Origin: Acidobacteriota bacterium
GTDB taxonomy: Bacteria; Acidobacteriota; Thermoanaerobaculia; Multivoradales; JAHZIX01
NCBI GenBank assembly: GCA_034211275.1
Contig: JAXHTF010000022.1
Coordinates: 1 to 56,045, forward strand
DNA: 56,045 nt
Reading direction: 5' to 3'
Shown here: piece by piece, positions 1 through 8,252 of the stretch
Layout of the letters: the number at the start of each line of letters is the position of its first letter
Position numbering within the stretch: position 1 is the stretch's first letter
Translations under genes and position numbers: made by a program
The notes under the pieces: generated by a model
What the model was told of the DNA's origin: nothing
Databases searched by the model: none
What the model saw: only the letters and a program-made list of their open reading frames with translations

Positions 1-2
1 GC

Positions 3-2429
3 ATCCCCAGCAAATTGGGGCGTTACGAAGTGATGGAGGAGCTGGGCAAGGGCTCCATGGGCGTGGTGTACCTCGCCCGGGATCCGCTCATTGGCCGGCT
101 CGTGGCGCTCAAGACCTTCCACGCCACCCACAATGTGGCGGACGACGAGCTGGAGCAATTCCAGGCTCGCTTCCTGCGCGAGGCCCAGAGCTGCGGGATT
201 CTCAACCATCCCAACATCGTCACCATCCACGACATCGTGGTGCCGGCGGACGGTGGCGACGTCTTCATCGCCATGGAGTACGTCCGGGGCACCAATCTCA
301 AGCAGCTCCTGCACCGTTCCGGGCAGCCGGCCCTGGAGTTCACCTCCGAGATCATCGGCCAGATTGCCAGCGCCCTGGATTACGCTCATTCCAAGGGCGT
401 GGTGCACCGCGACATCAAGCCCGCCAACATCCTGCTCACCGCCGACAACGAGGTGAAGATCACCGATTTCGGCATCGCCCTGCTCAACACCTCCAATCTG
501 ACCCAGGCGGGGCAGATGTTGGGTACCCCCAACTACATGGCGCCGGAGCAGGTGCGGGGCGAGGAGGTGGGGCACCACGCGGACATCTTCTCCCTCGGCG
601 TGGTGCTCTACGAGATGCTCACCCGCCGCAAGCCGTTCCCCGGAGACAACCTGACGGCGGTCACGTACCGAATCGTCAACGAGGCCTTCGAGCCGCCGGA
701 GCGGTACATCGGCGCGCTGCTGCCGGGGCTTCGTTCGGTGCTCGAGCGGGCCATGGCAAAGGCGCCGAGCGACCGCTATCAGAGAGCCGGCGAGCTGGGG
801 GAGGACTTGCGCCGAGTGTTGCCCGTCACGGTGAAGACCGGGGTCGGGGAGCAGACTCAGGATTTGATGGCGGAGACCATGGCGTCGGTGATCTCGGCGC
901 CGCCGGAGAACTTCGAATTGCCGGAGGTCTCGCCCCCGCCGCCGGATCCCCCGGGCACTTCCGACACCAGACCTTCTGAGGCCGGGTCTTCTGAAGCCGA
1001 GTCTTCTGAAGCCGAGTCTTCTGAGGTCGGGCCTTCCGAGAGCGGGTCTTCCGACGGGCAGCCCGACGTCGCCGTGTCCGGCACCGACATCCTGCCGGCA
1101 GCGGATCCCGACAGCCTCGAGCCGCCGGCGTTGCCGGACCTGCCTCCGCCACCGGCCATTGACGGGGCGGGCAAGAGCCCTTCGTCCCGGCGGGCTGGAG
1201 CATCCAGTGCGGGGGCATCCAGCTCGGCGCCTTCCAGCGCGGCAGACGAGATTCTGCGGTCCATTTCGGATCCTTCCTCCTCCCCCCGGGCCTTCGGTGG
1301 GAGCAAAGAGGACGACTTCGACGATTCCGGCACCGCTCCCCCGGCCAACGCCCCCCCGGTCTCCGCCACCGCGTCGCTGCCCGGTGGCCTCGGCGGCCGG
1401 CGCTCGCTCTTGCTGGCCGGTGCGGTGGCGGTGGTAGCGGTGATTTTGTTGGTGCTGGTGATCAACGGTTTGCGCGGCGGTGGTCCGGATCCCGAGGAAG
1501 CCTATGCCGCTCAGCGGAGCCAGGCCGAGCAGACCCTCGAGCAGCTGATGGCGGAGGGCGCGGCGTTGCTCCAGCAGGATCGCGTGGACGAGGCGGAGGA
1601 GCGTTTCGCCGAGGCCGCGGAGCTGGCGGAGCAGCGGCGCAACGTGGTGCGCGGTGAGTACCGCGACCTGCTGGCGGAGGAGAACCGGGATCGGGCGGCG
1701 CTCCGGGCCACGGAGCTGGAGTCCTTGACCGGCGTCCTGGAAGTGAGCGCACGGCAGCGGGAAGAGGCAGACCAGCGGCGCCTGGCGTTGCATATTTCCC
1801 AGACTCGCCAGAGCCTGGTGATGGATCGCCTCGAGGAAGCCCGAGCGGCTTTGGATGAAGAGCGGTACGGTGATGCTTTCCGCGCAGCGCAGGCGGTGTT
1901 GGAGGCGGACCCCTCCCGCGCCGAGGCCTACGACGTGCTGGCGGCGGTGCAGCCGGAGCTGAGTGTGTCCCAGCCGGAGCCGACGACTCGCCGGGTCGCC
2001 CCGCCGCCCCCACCGCCGCCTCCTCCCCCCGAGCCCCAGTCGACGGAGCCCGTCACCACCACCGCTCAGCTCCCTCCGCCGCCGTCCCGGCCGGCGGTGA
2101 ATCACGCGACCCTGTGGGTAGAGCTGATCTCCGACCTACCCAAGGGCGTGCTGCTGATCTACATCAACGAGGATCAGCTGATGCGGGAGAGCTTCCGCTT
2201 CACCGAGAAGTCCGGTGGCTTCTTCAGCCGTTCCAAAAGCTACACCGGCCACCTGGAGCGTAGCTTCAAGGTGGATACCGGGACCAACTCCCTCAAAGTC
2301 TACGTTTCCGGCGCCCGCAACCGTCCCACCGAGGTCGAGCAGCTGGACGCCAACTTCCCCGCTGGCAGCGAACGCCGTCTGATACTCCAGGTGGACGAGG
2401 ACGGAAACCTCAACGCTTCCCTGCGCTGA
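3..2429 (+). CDS. Membrane-anchored Ser/Thr protein kinase (Pkn/PknB type), 5' end cut by window
   Basis: Hanks-type kinase expected to phosphorylate Ser/Thr on cytoplasmic proteins. The frame is open to the left edge (residues IPSKLGRYEV), so the start lies just outside; TTG at 15 is an unlikely start. Counting from that TTG: glycine loop GKGSMGVVY (11-19), ATP lysine K33 in VALK, catalytic HRDIKPAN with D133, then DFG and an APE motif. After the kinase domain come a Pro/Ser/Glu-rich linker with six 5-residue units (coded at 972-1061), one membrane helix near residues 462-485, a Glu/Ala-rich coiled coil, a ten-proline run, and a beta-rich C-terminal segment of about 100 residues that should lie outside the membrane. 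No PASTA repeats are visible, so the outer ligand is unknown. Its natural opponent, a PP2C phosphatase, is encoded at 18763. Confidence 0.93.
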   Translation: MPSKLGRYEVMEELGKGSMGVVYLARDPLIGRLVALKTFHATHNVADDELEQFQARFLREAQSCGILNHPNIVTIHDIVVPADGGDVFIAMEYVRGTNLKQLLHRSGQPALEFTSEIIGQIASALDYAHSKGVVHRDIKPANILLTADNEVKITDFGIALLNTSNLTQAGQMLGTPNYMAPEQVRGEEVGHHADIFSLGVVLYEMLTRRKPFPGDNLTAVTYRIVNEAFEPPERYIGALLPGLRSVLERAMAKAPSDRYQRAGELGEDLRRVLPVTVKTGVGEQTQDLMAETMASVISAPPENFELPEVSPPPPDPPGTSDTRPSEAGSSEAESSEAESSEVGPSESGSSDGQPDVAVSGTDILPAADPDSLEPPALPDLPPPPAIDGAGKSPSSRRAGASSAGASSSAPSSAADEILRSISDPSSSPRAFGGSKEDDFDDSGTAPPANAPPVSATASLPGGLGGRRSLLLAGAVAVVAVILLVLVINGLRGGGPDPEEAYAAQRSQAEQTLEQLMAEGAALLQQDRVDEAEERFAEAAELAEQRRNVVRGEYRDLLAEENRDRAALRATELESLTGVLEVSARQREEADQRRLALHISQTRQSLVMDRLEEARAALDEERYGDAFRAAQAVLEADPSRAEAYDVLAAVQPELSVSQPEPTTRRVAPPPPPPPPPPEPQSTEPVTTTAQLPPPPSRPAVNHATLWVELISDLPKGVLLIYINEDQLMRESFRFTEKSGGFFSRSKSYTGHLERSFKVDTGTNSLKVYVSGARNRPTEVEQLDANFPAGSERRLILQVDEDGNLNASLR
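972..1061 (+). repeat. 15-bp tandem repeat inside the kinase linker
   Basis: Six head-to-tail 15-nt units, consensus TCTTCTGAAGCCGAG, with units 2 and 3 identical. They encode SSEAE-like pentapeptides in the linker between kinase domain and membrane helix. Length is a multiple of three, so copy-number change would keep the frame. Confidence 0.85.
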
Positions 2430-2456
2430 GGTGGGGGGGCTATCCCAGCGGCCCCA

Positions 2457-2476
2457 CGAGGGGTTGAAACCCCTCG
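2457..2476. repeat. Extragenic palindrome, GGGGTTGAAACCCC type
   Basis: Perfect inverted repeat with 9-bp arms (CGAGGGGTT / AACCCCTCG) and a 2-nt centre. It follows the kinase stop by 28 bp. No T-run follows, so it is not a standard intrinsic terminator. A degenerate copy is at about 20842-20858. Confidence 0.6.
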
Positions 2477-2575
2477 CTACTCTACAGCGGCCTCCCGTCG
2501 GGAGGACGCCGCCCGCACCCGCCCCGGAGCCGGCTACAAGCTGGTGCTCCCAGGGGAAAATCCACAGTTGGGCTG

Positions 2576-2621
2576 GCTCCGACGCTCCAGCGTCGGAGCA
2601 ACCGGGGGACGCTCTAGCGTC
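2576..2621. repeat. Two extragenic palindromes of the GACGCT-NN-AGCGTC family
   Basis: The first has 11-bp arms GCTCCGACGCT / AGCGTCGGAGC around CC (2576-2599). The second, shorter one is GACGCT-CT-AGCGTC (2608-2621). Related palindromes lie at 29789-29802 and 29810-29833 and a half copy at about 20824-20837, all between genes. They form a small dispersed repeat family. Confidence 0.65.
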
Positions 2622-2634
2622 GGGGGGTGGGGGG

Positions 2635-4020
2635 CTAGCCCCCGTTTGAGACCTTCGGCGGGGGCTCGTGGACGAAGACCTCCCCCAAGCCTTCCACCTG
2701 CGGCTCCAGCGCTTCCCGAGGCCCAACCAGCACCACCACGGCGCGCTCGGGCTGGAGGTATTGGCGGGCGAGGGTGAGGAGATCCTCGCGGGTGGTGGTC
2801 TCGATCTCCCGCAGATAGCGCTCGTAATAATCGGCGGGAAGGCCATAGAGGGCCAGGGCGCTGAGGCGGGCGGAGAGCTCGTCGATGGTCTGGAGCTGGC
2901 CGACGAAGGCGCCGCGAAGATAGCTCTGGGTGTCCGCCAGCTCTTCCTCGCTGACCAGATCTTCCTGAATACGCCGGATCTCGCCCAGGGTCTCCCGCAC
3001 CGCCGCGCCGGCAACCTCGGTTTCCACCGCCGAGGAGACCTGGAAGGGGCCGGGGCCGAAGCGGCCGATGAAGCGGCTGTGGGCGCCGTATGTGTAGCCG
3101 TGGCGCTCGCGCAGGTTGAGGTTGATGCGGCTGGTGAACTTGCCGCCGAGAATGGCGTTGAGCACCTGCAGACGGAGATATTCGGGGTGGGTGCGGGAGA
3201 TGCCGACGTGGCCTACCCGCATCTCGGTCTGGGCCGCTTGGGGGCGGTGTACCAGGTGGATCTCGACGCCGTCCAGAGAGCGGGGCCCGATCTCCGGCAT
3301 GGGGGGTGGCTGGTGCCGCGGCATGCTGCGGAAAGCGCTCTCCAGGTGCTCCACCAAGGCGTCGGGATCGAGATCGCCCACCGCAACGATGGCGGTGCCG
3401 GGGGCGGTGACGTGGCGGCTGTAAAACCCGCGCACGTCGCCGCCGGTGATGGCCTGGGCCGAGGTCTCGTCACCGATCAGCGATCGTCCGTAGGGCGAGT
3501 CTCCGTAGATGGCGGCGGAGAAGCGCTCCTGGGCGAGGGACGAGGGGTCGTTGCGGCGCTGCAGCAGATCTCCCAGCCGCTGCCGGCGCAGGCGCTCCAG
3601 CTCGTCGGCGGGAAAACTCGGTTCGAGGACCAGCTCCGCCGCCAGGTCCACCGCCGTGGGCAGATCCTTGGCCAGCGCCGAGGTGCTGGCGTAGATGGCG
3701 TTCCAGCCGGCGCCGGTGATCAGGCTGCCGCCCAGCTGTTCCACCAGCGCGGCGATCTCGGTGGCGCTCCGCTGGCGGGTGCCCTCGTCCAGCATGCCGG
3801 CGGTGAGGGTGGCTAGCCCCGGCAGCTCGGCAGGGTCGTACTGGCCGCCGGCGGGAATGTAGAGCTCCAGGGTGACCATGGGGACCCGCGGCAGGCGGGC
3901 CAGCAGCACCTGGATGCCGCAGCTCAGCTCCCGGTGCTGGAACGGGGGGAAGGAGAAGGGGCGCACCGGTCCGGGTCCCGGGGGCTGGGAACGGTCTACG
4001 GGGCGGCCGGCGGCGGTCAT
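2635..4020 (-). CDS. M16 family peptidase subunit lacking the zinc motif (Arg/Tyr subunit)
   Basis: Second gene of an M16 (pitrilysin/insulinase-fold) pair. Two M16 half-domains are visible over about 461 residues. Where HxxEH should stand, the sequence reads GLATLTAGMLDEGT, so no zinc can be bound. The C-terminal half keeps the R...Y substrate-binding pair in NLRERHGYTYG. It follows the catalytic partner by about 90 bp on the same strand. In characterised bacterial pairs, one subunit supplies zinc and the other supplies R/Y, and the heterodimer is the active enzyme; I infer the same here. ATG at 4020 is chosen; an upstream TTG at 4038 would add six residues. No signal peptide is obvious, so location is uncertain. 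Confidence 0.88.
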   Translation of the reverse strand: MTAAGRPVDRSQPPGPGPVRPFSFPPFQHRELSCGIQVLLARLPRVPMVTLELYIPAGGQYDPAELPGLATLTAGMLDEGTRQRSATEIAALVEQLGGSLITGAGWNAIYASTSALAKDLPTAVDLAAELVLEPSFPADELERLRRQRLGDLLQRRNDPSSLAQERFSAAIYGDSPYGRSLIGDETSAQAITGGDVRGFYSRHVTAPGTAIVAVGDLDPDALVEHLESAFRSMPRHQPPPMPEIGPRSLDGVEIHLVHRPQAAQTEMRVGHVGISRTHPEYLRLQVLNAILGGKFTSRINLNLRERHGYTYGAHSRFIGRFGPGPFQVSSAVETEVAGAAVRETLGEIRRIQEDLVSEEELADTQSYLRGAFVGQLQTIDELSARLSALALYGLPADYYERYLREIETTTREDLLTLARQYLQPERAVVVLVGPREALEPQVEGLGEVFVHEPPPKVSNGG

Positions 4021-4110
4021 GATGGGCTCATCGGTCAAGGAAATCTCGATCTACTGGCAGATTGGGTGGGCGAGTTGCTCCGTCGTCGGGTTCGTCAGGT
4101 TTCGGGTACG

Positions 4111-5394
4111 TCAATCGGAGGGAACGAAGGTCAAAACCACCCGCTGCTCCGGCTGCAGATAGCGGCTGGCGAAACTCTGCAGGTCCTCGGCCTCGAGCTG
4201 GAGGTAGCGTTCCGGCTCCTCCCGCAACAGCTCCGGGTCGTCGAAGTAGGTGGTGAGCTCGGAGAGCCGATCCGCCCGGCCGTCCAGGGCCTGCAGCTCG
4301 CGGTAATAGCCGGTGAGCTTGTGGTTGCGGCAGCGCTCCAGAGTGGCTGCGCTCACGGCCTCCGACGAGAGGCGTTGCAGGTGCTCCGCCAGAGCCTCTT
4401 CCAGGGCTTCCGGCTCGACTCCCGGTTTGCAGGTGGCGACCAGGTAGCAGGTGGCGGCGATCTCCGTGGGCAGCACGTAGGCTCCTACGTCCTGAGCCAG
4501 CTGGCGGCGGTAGACCAGATCCTCGTAGAGCAGGCTGGCTTTGCCCTGGGCCAGCGCCGAGGTCAGAAGGTCGGCGGCGTACCAATCGCGCTCGCCATAA
4601 GCTGGTACCCGATGGCCCAGATAGACCCGCGGCAGCCGCACGTCGTCTTCGATGCGCTGGCGCTGTTGGCCGTTCTGGGGTGACGGCGAGGTCTTCACCG
4701 GCGGCGGCTCGGGGCCCCGCGGAATGCCGCCGAAGAAGTGCTCCACCTCCATCAGCGCGGCGTCCGGATCGAAATCGCCGGCGAGGGTGAGCACCGCATT
4801 GTTGGGAGCGTAGTAGGTGCGGAAGAAGCTCTGGACATCCTCGAGGGTGGCGGCGGCGATGTCGTCCATATAGCCGATGACCGGCCAATGGTAGGGGTGG
4901 TCCTTGGGGTAGAGGAGCTCGTGGAGCCGTTCGTGGGCGATGCCGTAGGGCCGGTTGTCGATGCGCTGGCGTCGCTCGTTCATCACCACGCTGCGCTGAT
5001 TCTCCAGCTTCTCCGGGGTGATGGCGGGGAGCAGGAAGCCCATGCGGTCCGACTCCAGCCACAGCCCCAGGCGCAGGAAGTGGGAGGGCAGCGTTTCGTA
5101 GTAATTGGTGCGGTCGTACCAGGTGGAGCCGTTGACCAGCCCGCCCACCTGCTGGATGTAGCGGAAGTGATCGTTGGTGCCGACGTGCTCGCTGCCCTGG
5201 AAGAGCATGTGCTCGAAGAGATGGGCGAAGCCGGTGCGTCCCGGGCGCTCGTTCTTCGAGCCCACGTGGTACCAGAGGTTGAGGGTCACCAGGGGCAGGG
5301 TGGTGTCCCGGTGCAGCACGACCTGCAGCCCGTTGGCCAGTCGATGCCGTTCGACGGAAAGATTCTGGACTAGAGGAGAAGCGACAGTACTCAT
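4111..5394 (-). CDS. M16 family zinc metallopeptidase, catalytic subunit
   Basis: Zinc-dependent endopeptidase of the M16 family, 427 residues, degrading peptides or processing small proteins. The inverted zinc motif HLFEH (H58, E61, H62) is present, with the third ligand probably E140 in the ENQRSVVMNE segment. In the C-terminal half the usual R...Y pair is not intact: the equivalent segment reads LVYRRQLAQDVGAY, with Gln where Tyr is expected. The adjacent gene at 2635 has exactly the complementary defect, so the two probably act as a heterodimer. First gene of a two-gene operon; its ATG at 5394 lies about 160 bp from divergent lexA. There is no clear signal peptide. Confidence 0.92.
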   Translation of the reverse strand: MSTVASPLVQNLSVERHRLANGLQVVLHRDTTLPLVTLNLWYHVGSKNERPGRTGFAHLFEHMLFQGSEHVGTNDHFRYIQQVGGLVNGSTWYDRTNYYETLPSHFLRLGLWLESDRMGFLLPAITPEKLENQRSVVMNERRQRIDNRPYGIAHERLHELLYPKDHPYHWPVIGYMDDIAAATLEDVQSFFRTYYAPNNAVLTLAGDFDPDAALMEVEHFFGGIPRGPEPPPVKTSPSPQNGQQRQRIEDDVRLPRVYLGHRVPAYGERDWYAADLLTSALAQGKASLLYEDLVYRRQLAQDVGAYVLPTEIAATCYLVATCKPGVEPEALEEALAEHLQRLSSEAVSAATLERCRNHKLTGYYRELQALDGRADRLSELTTYFDDPELLREEPERYLQLEAEDLQSFASRYLQPEQRVVLTFVPSD

Positions 5395-5512
5395 AGTGGG
5401 AGGGGCCGGTGCGACGGCCGCTAGCCGGCAGTCTATTGGCGGCTAGCAGGGGTGTCAACCGCCGGCACGCCCCATCCGAGGATCTGGCCGGGGCCTTCGA
5501 GATCCCGGCGGG

Positions 5513-5545
5513 GCTCTTGACTTACGCTCTTTTACCGCCTACCAT
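5513..5545 (+). promoter_or_regulatory. lexA promoter with overlapping direct repeat (possible LexA operator)
   Basis: TTGACT (5517-5522), 17-bp spacer, TACCAT (5540-5545). The predicted transcription start is at about 5552, the A of the lexA ATG, so the mRNA may be leaderless. GCTCTT occurs twice with a 13-bp period (5513-5518 and 5526-5531), covering the -35 box and spacer, where a repressor would block polymerase. Neither the E. coli (CTGT-N8-ACAG) nor the B. subtilis type of SOS box is visible. Confidence 0.5.
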
Positions 5546-5551
5546 GCAGCC

Positions 5552-6178
5552 ATGGCCAAGAAGCAAGCCCGCTACCTGACCGAGCGCCAGAAGGCGATCC
5601 TGGAGTTTATCGAAGACTTCCAGGGTCGCAAGGGCATCGCCCCCACTCACCGCGAGATTTGTGAGCACTTCGGCTACTCGTCCTACGGCACCGTTTACAA
5701 GCATCTGAAGCTGCTGGAGCAAAAAGGCTATCTGACCCGTGACTGGAATCAGAAGCGCGGCATCCAGCTGGTGGAGGAGCCGTCGGAGGACGAGGCGCCG
5801 GACCTTCCCTTTCTGGGCCGCATCGCCGCCGGCCGCCCCATCGAGGCGATGTCCGGCAACGAGCGGCTGGAGGTTCCGCACCATCTCCTGAGCCGCCGCA
5901 CCGGCGATCATTACGTGCTGCAGGTGGTCGGCGACTCGATGATCGCCGAGGGTATTCACGACGGTGACCTGGTGGTGGTGCTGCGGCGGGAGAAGGCCGA
6001 GGCGGGGGAGATGGTCGTGGCTCTGGTCAACGACGAGGCGACCCTCAAGCGCTTCTACCCCGAAGGCGACAAGATCCGCCTGCAGCCCTCCAATCCCGCC
6101 ATGGATCCGATCTGGGTCGCCGCCCGGGATCTCACCATCCAAGGCGTGGTGGTGGGTCTGATGCGCAAATACCTCTGA
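5552..6178 (+). CDS. lexA: LexA repressor (SOS regulator)
   Basis: Transcriptional repressor of the DNA-damage response that self-cleaves when stimulated by RecA filaments. 208 residues, the usual length. The N-terminal winged helix (about 1-70) includes the recognition segment THREICEHFGYSSYGTVYKH. The Ala93-Gly94 cleavage bond lies in GRIAAGRPIEA. The S24-type peptidase dyad is Ser129 (VVGDSM) and Lys166 (ATLKRF). All residues needed for autoproteolysis are present. The gene stands alone, divergent from the M16 pair. The recognition helix differs from E. coli LexA, so a non-enterobacterial operator is expected; a candidate direct repeat overlaps the promoter. Confidence 0.96.
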   Translation: MAKKQARYLTERQKAILEFIEDFQGRKGIAPTHREICEHFGYSSYGTVYKHLKLLEQKGYLTRDWNQKRGIQLVEEPSEDEAPDLPFLGRIAAGRPIEAMSGNERLEVPHHLLSRRTGDHYVLQVVGDSMIAEGIHDGDLVVVLRREKAEAGEMVVALVNDEATLKRFYPEGDKIRLQPSNPAMDPIWVAARDLTIQGVVVGLMRKYL

Positions 6179-6393
6179 TTCCAGCGTCCCAGCCCGCGGT
6201 GACTTTTGCCACGGGCTGCTAGCAATGCCGAGGCCCCAATACTAGGAGCGGGGCGGATTCGAGCTAGGATGCTGCCGATCTTCCCGAACGGTGTGCGTCG
6301 GCGGTGAAATGGTGTATCTTTGGCGGACCGCACCGGCAAAAGATCCGTTGTTTTAGCAAGTCGGGCAACGAAGACGGATGAGAGATTACGGGT

Positions 6394-7821
6394 ATGGATC
6401 TTGACGCGCTACTGAAGTTCATGACCAAGAAGGGGGCTTCGGACCTTCATCTGAAGCCGACCCGTCCGCCACTGCTGCGCATCAACGGCAAGATCATCCC
6501 CATCGACCTGGATCCCCTCAAGCCCGACGACATCGAGGAGATGCTGCTGCGCATCCTCACCCCGGTGCAGAAGAGCCGGCTGGAAGAGAATATGTCCATC
6601 GATCTCGGTTACGGGGTCTCGGGCCTGGCGCGATTCCGCGGCAATCTCTACATGCAGCGCGGCACCCTCGCCGCCTCCTTCCGGCGCGTGCCCTACGACA
6701 TCCTCACCGTCGAGGATCTGGATCTGCCGGACAGTCTGATCGATTTCTGCAAGGTCCCCATGGGCTTGGTGTTGGTCACCGGCCCCACCGGCAGCGGCAA
6801 GTCGACCACCCTGGCCGCCCTGATCAAGCACATTTCGAGCCATCAGCCGAAGCACGTCATCACCATCGAAGACCCGATGGAGTTCCTGTTCACCGACGGC
6901 ATCGCCACCATCTCCCAGCGCGAGGTGGGGACCGACACCACCAGCTTCAAGGAGGCGTTGCGTAACGCCATGCGCCAGGATCCGGATGTGATCATGGTCG
7001 GCGAGATGCGTGACGCAGAGACCGTAGCGACGGTGATCACCGCGGCGGAGACGGGGCATCTGGTGTTCTCCACCCTGCACACCAACAGCGCTCCCCAGAC
7101 CATCGACCGCATTCTGGACAGCTTCCCGGCGGATCAGCAGGGGCAGGTGCGAGCGCAGCTGGCCCAGGTGCTCAAGGGCGTGGTGTCCATGAAGTTGGTG
7201 ACCCGCGCCGACGGCGGCCGGGTGGCGGCGCTGGAGATCATGAAGGCCTCGCCCAAGATCTGCCGCATGGTGGAAAAGGGGGAGACCTCTCAGATCCACG
7301 AAGAGCTGGAGTCGTCCGTCGGCTACTACCGCATGCAGTCGATGAACCAGAGCCTCATCGCGCTGCTGGCCTACGGCACCATCACCCTCGAGGAGGCGAT
7401 GAAAGAGTCGCCGGACCCCGAGGATCTTTCCCTCAAGCTGCGCAAGATGTTCCCCAAGATCGAAGAACAGGGAGGCGAAATGGCAACGTCTGACTTCTCG
7501 CAAATCGTGGAGCTCCAGGAGTTCCGGCGTCTGTACGAAGAGCAGGAGGAGAAGGTCAAGATCCGCCTCGGCGAGAAGGACGAGGTCATCGAGCAGCTCA
7601 ACAGCCGCATCGCGGACCGCGACCAGCAGATGGAGGCCCTGCGCCAGCAGATCCAGTCGCTGCAGGAAGAGCAGGAGCGCATGAGCAACGACTACGGCCG
7701 CCTCAAGCAAGAGGCCCAGGAAAAGATCGACAAGCTCATGGAGCGCATCCGCCAGCTCAACCAGCGCTTGATCAACGAGCCCGAGTCCGGCGGCGGCAAG
7801 AAATCCGGCATCTTCCGCTGA
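6394..7821 (+). CDS. pilT: PilT-like type IV pilus retraction ATPase with C-terminal coiled coil
   Basis: Cytoplasmic hexameric ATPase driving pilus retraction (twitching). The PilT N-terminal domain (SDLHLKPTRPPLLRING) is followed by Walker A GPTGSGKSTT (about 130-139), the Asp box near TIEDP, Walker B region DVIMVGEMRD (about 195-205) and the His box HLVFSTLHTNSA. The canonical ATPase ends near residue 360. A further 113 residues, rich in E, Q, K and R, form a predicted coiled coil (about 363-460), which PilT normally lacks. This tail begins at an in-frame ATG (7480) preceded by GGGAGG. No other pilus gene is in the window, so whether this is PilT or a PilU-like paralogue is open. Confidence 0.9.
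   Translation: MDLDALLKFMTKKGASDLHLKPTRPPLLRINGKIIPIDLDPLKPDDIEEMLLRILTPVQKSRLEENMSIDLGYGVSGLARFRGNLYMQRGTLAASFRRVPYDILTVEDLDLPDSLIDFCKVPMGLVLVTGPTGSGKSTTLAALIKHISSHQPKHVITIEDPMEFLFTDGIATISQREVGTDTTSFKEALRNAMRQDPDVIMVGEMRDAETVATVITAAETGHLVFSTLHTNSAPQTIDRILDSFPADQQGQVRAQLAQVLKGVVSMKLVTRADGGRVAALEIMKASPKICRMVEKGETSQIHEELESSVGYYRMQSMNQSLIALLAYGTITLEEAMKESPDPEDLSLKLRKMFPKIEEQGGEMATSDFSQIVELQEFRRLYEEQEEKVKIRLGEKDEVIEQLNSRIADRDQQMEALRQQIQSLQEEQERMSNDYGRLKQEAQEKIDKLMERIRQLNQRLINEPESGGGKKSGIFR
7470..7482 (+). promoter_or_regulatory. Possible internal translation start within pilT
   Basis: GGGAGG (7470-7475) stands 4 nt before ATG 7480-7482, in frame with pilT and exactly where the coiled-coil tail begins. 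Initiation here would give a separate 113-residue coiled-coil protein. The spacing is short for a Shine-Dalgarno site, so this is tentative. Confidence 0.3.
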
Positions 7822-7851
7822 TCTGATTTCCCGCTTCCGCGCTCCCTTTTC

Positions 7852-7888
7852 ACGCCGCCTGCAGCGATGCGGGCGGCGTTGCGTTTGC
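7852..7888 (+). terminator. Hairpin after pilT, possible terminator
   Basis: ACGCCGCC (7852-7859) pairs with GGCGGCGT (7872-7879), an 8-bp GC-rich stem, followed by the mixed tract TGCGTTTGC. The T-tract is weak. Confidence 0.4.
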
Positions 7889-7914
7889 TTGCAACCCCCT
7901 TTGAGAGCTAAGAT
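7885..7914 (+). promoter_or_regulatory. Candidate sigma-70 promoter for gatCA-amidase operon
   Basis: TTGCTT (7885-7890), 18-bp spacer, TAAGAT (7909-7914); predicted start near 7921, only 8 nt before the gatC ATG. Judged by eye. Confidence 0.4.
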
Positions 7915-7928
7915 TTCACTTTAGGGTC

Positions 7929-8252
7929 ATGGCTCTAACTATCGACGATGTCAGGAAAGTTGCCTCCTTGGCACGTCTCCGTTTGGACCCTCAGGACGAG
8001 CAAGCCATGGCTCGGGAATTGGGTACCATCGTGGAGTACATCGACCTGCTGAAAGACTACGACGCGCCGCCTCCGCCGCCCATGGATTCGCCGGTGGAGG
8101 ATCTGGAAGCCGATGACCCGTGGGTGCTGGACGATCAACCCCGATCGTGTCTGCCCCGGGAGCTGCTGCTGGCCAATGCGCCGGCGGCGGTGGACGGCCA
8201 GGTCGCGGTGCCGAGGATGTTCGCCGACCGGGGAGAGGATCAGGATGACTGA
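7929..8252 (+). CDS. gatC: Asp-tRNA(Asn)/Glu-tRNA(Gln) amidotransferase subunit C
   Basis: Small structural subunit that wraps around GatA and GatB in the tRNA-dependent amidotransferase, which converts Glu-tRNA(Gln) or Asp-tRNA(Asn) to the amide. 107 residues, usual size. The N-terminal helices read LTIDDVRKVASLARLRLD and the central LGTIVEYIDLL matches the family. A proline run (APPPPPMDSP) precedes the extended C-terminal segment, which includes the family DxxxxCLPRE-like stretch. It overlaps gatA by 8 bp, so the two are translationally coupled. gatB is not in this window. Confidence 0.94.
   Translation: MALTIDDVRKVASLARLRLDPQDEQAMARELGTIVEYIDLLKDYDAPPPPPMDSPVEDLEADDPWVLDDQPRSCLPRELLLANAPAAVDGQVAVPRMFADRGEDQDD

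Noticed and set aside
2668-3816. 382-residue plus-strand open frame opposite the M16 subunit
   Set aside because: Gly/Val/His-rich translation, no motif; the minus-strand M16 fold is clear.
6191-6217. Terminator after lexA
   Set aside because: AGCCCG/CGGGCT can pair but the inner part is bulged and no T-run follows; too weak to list.
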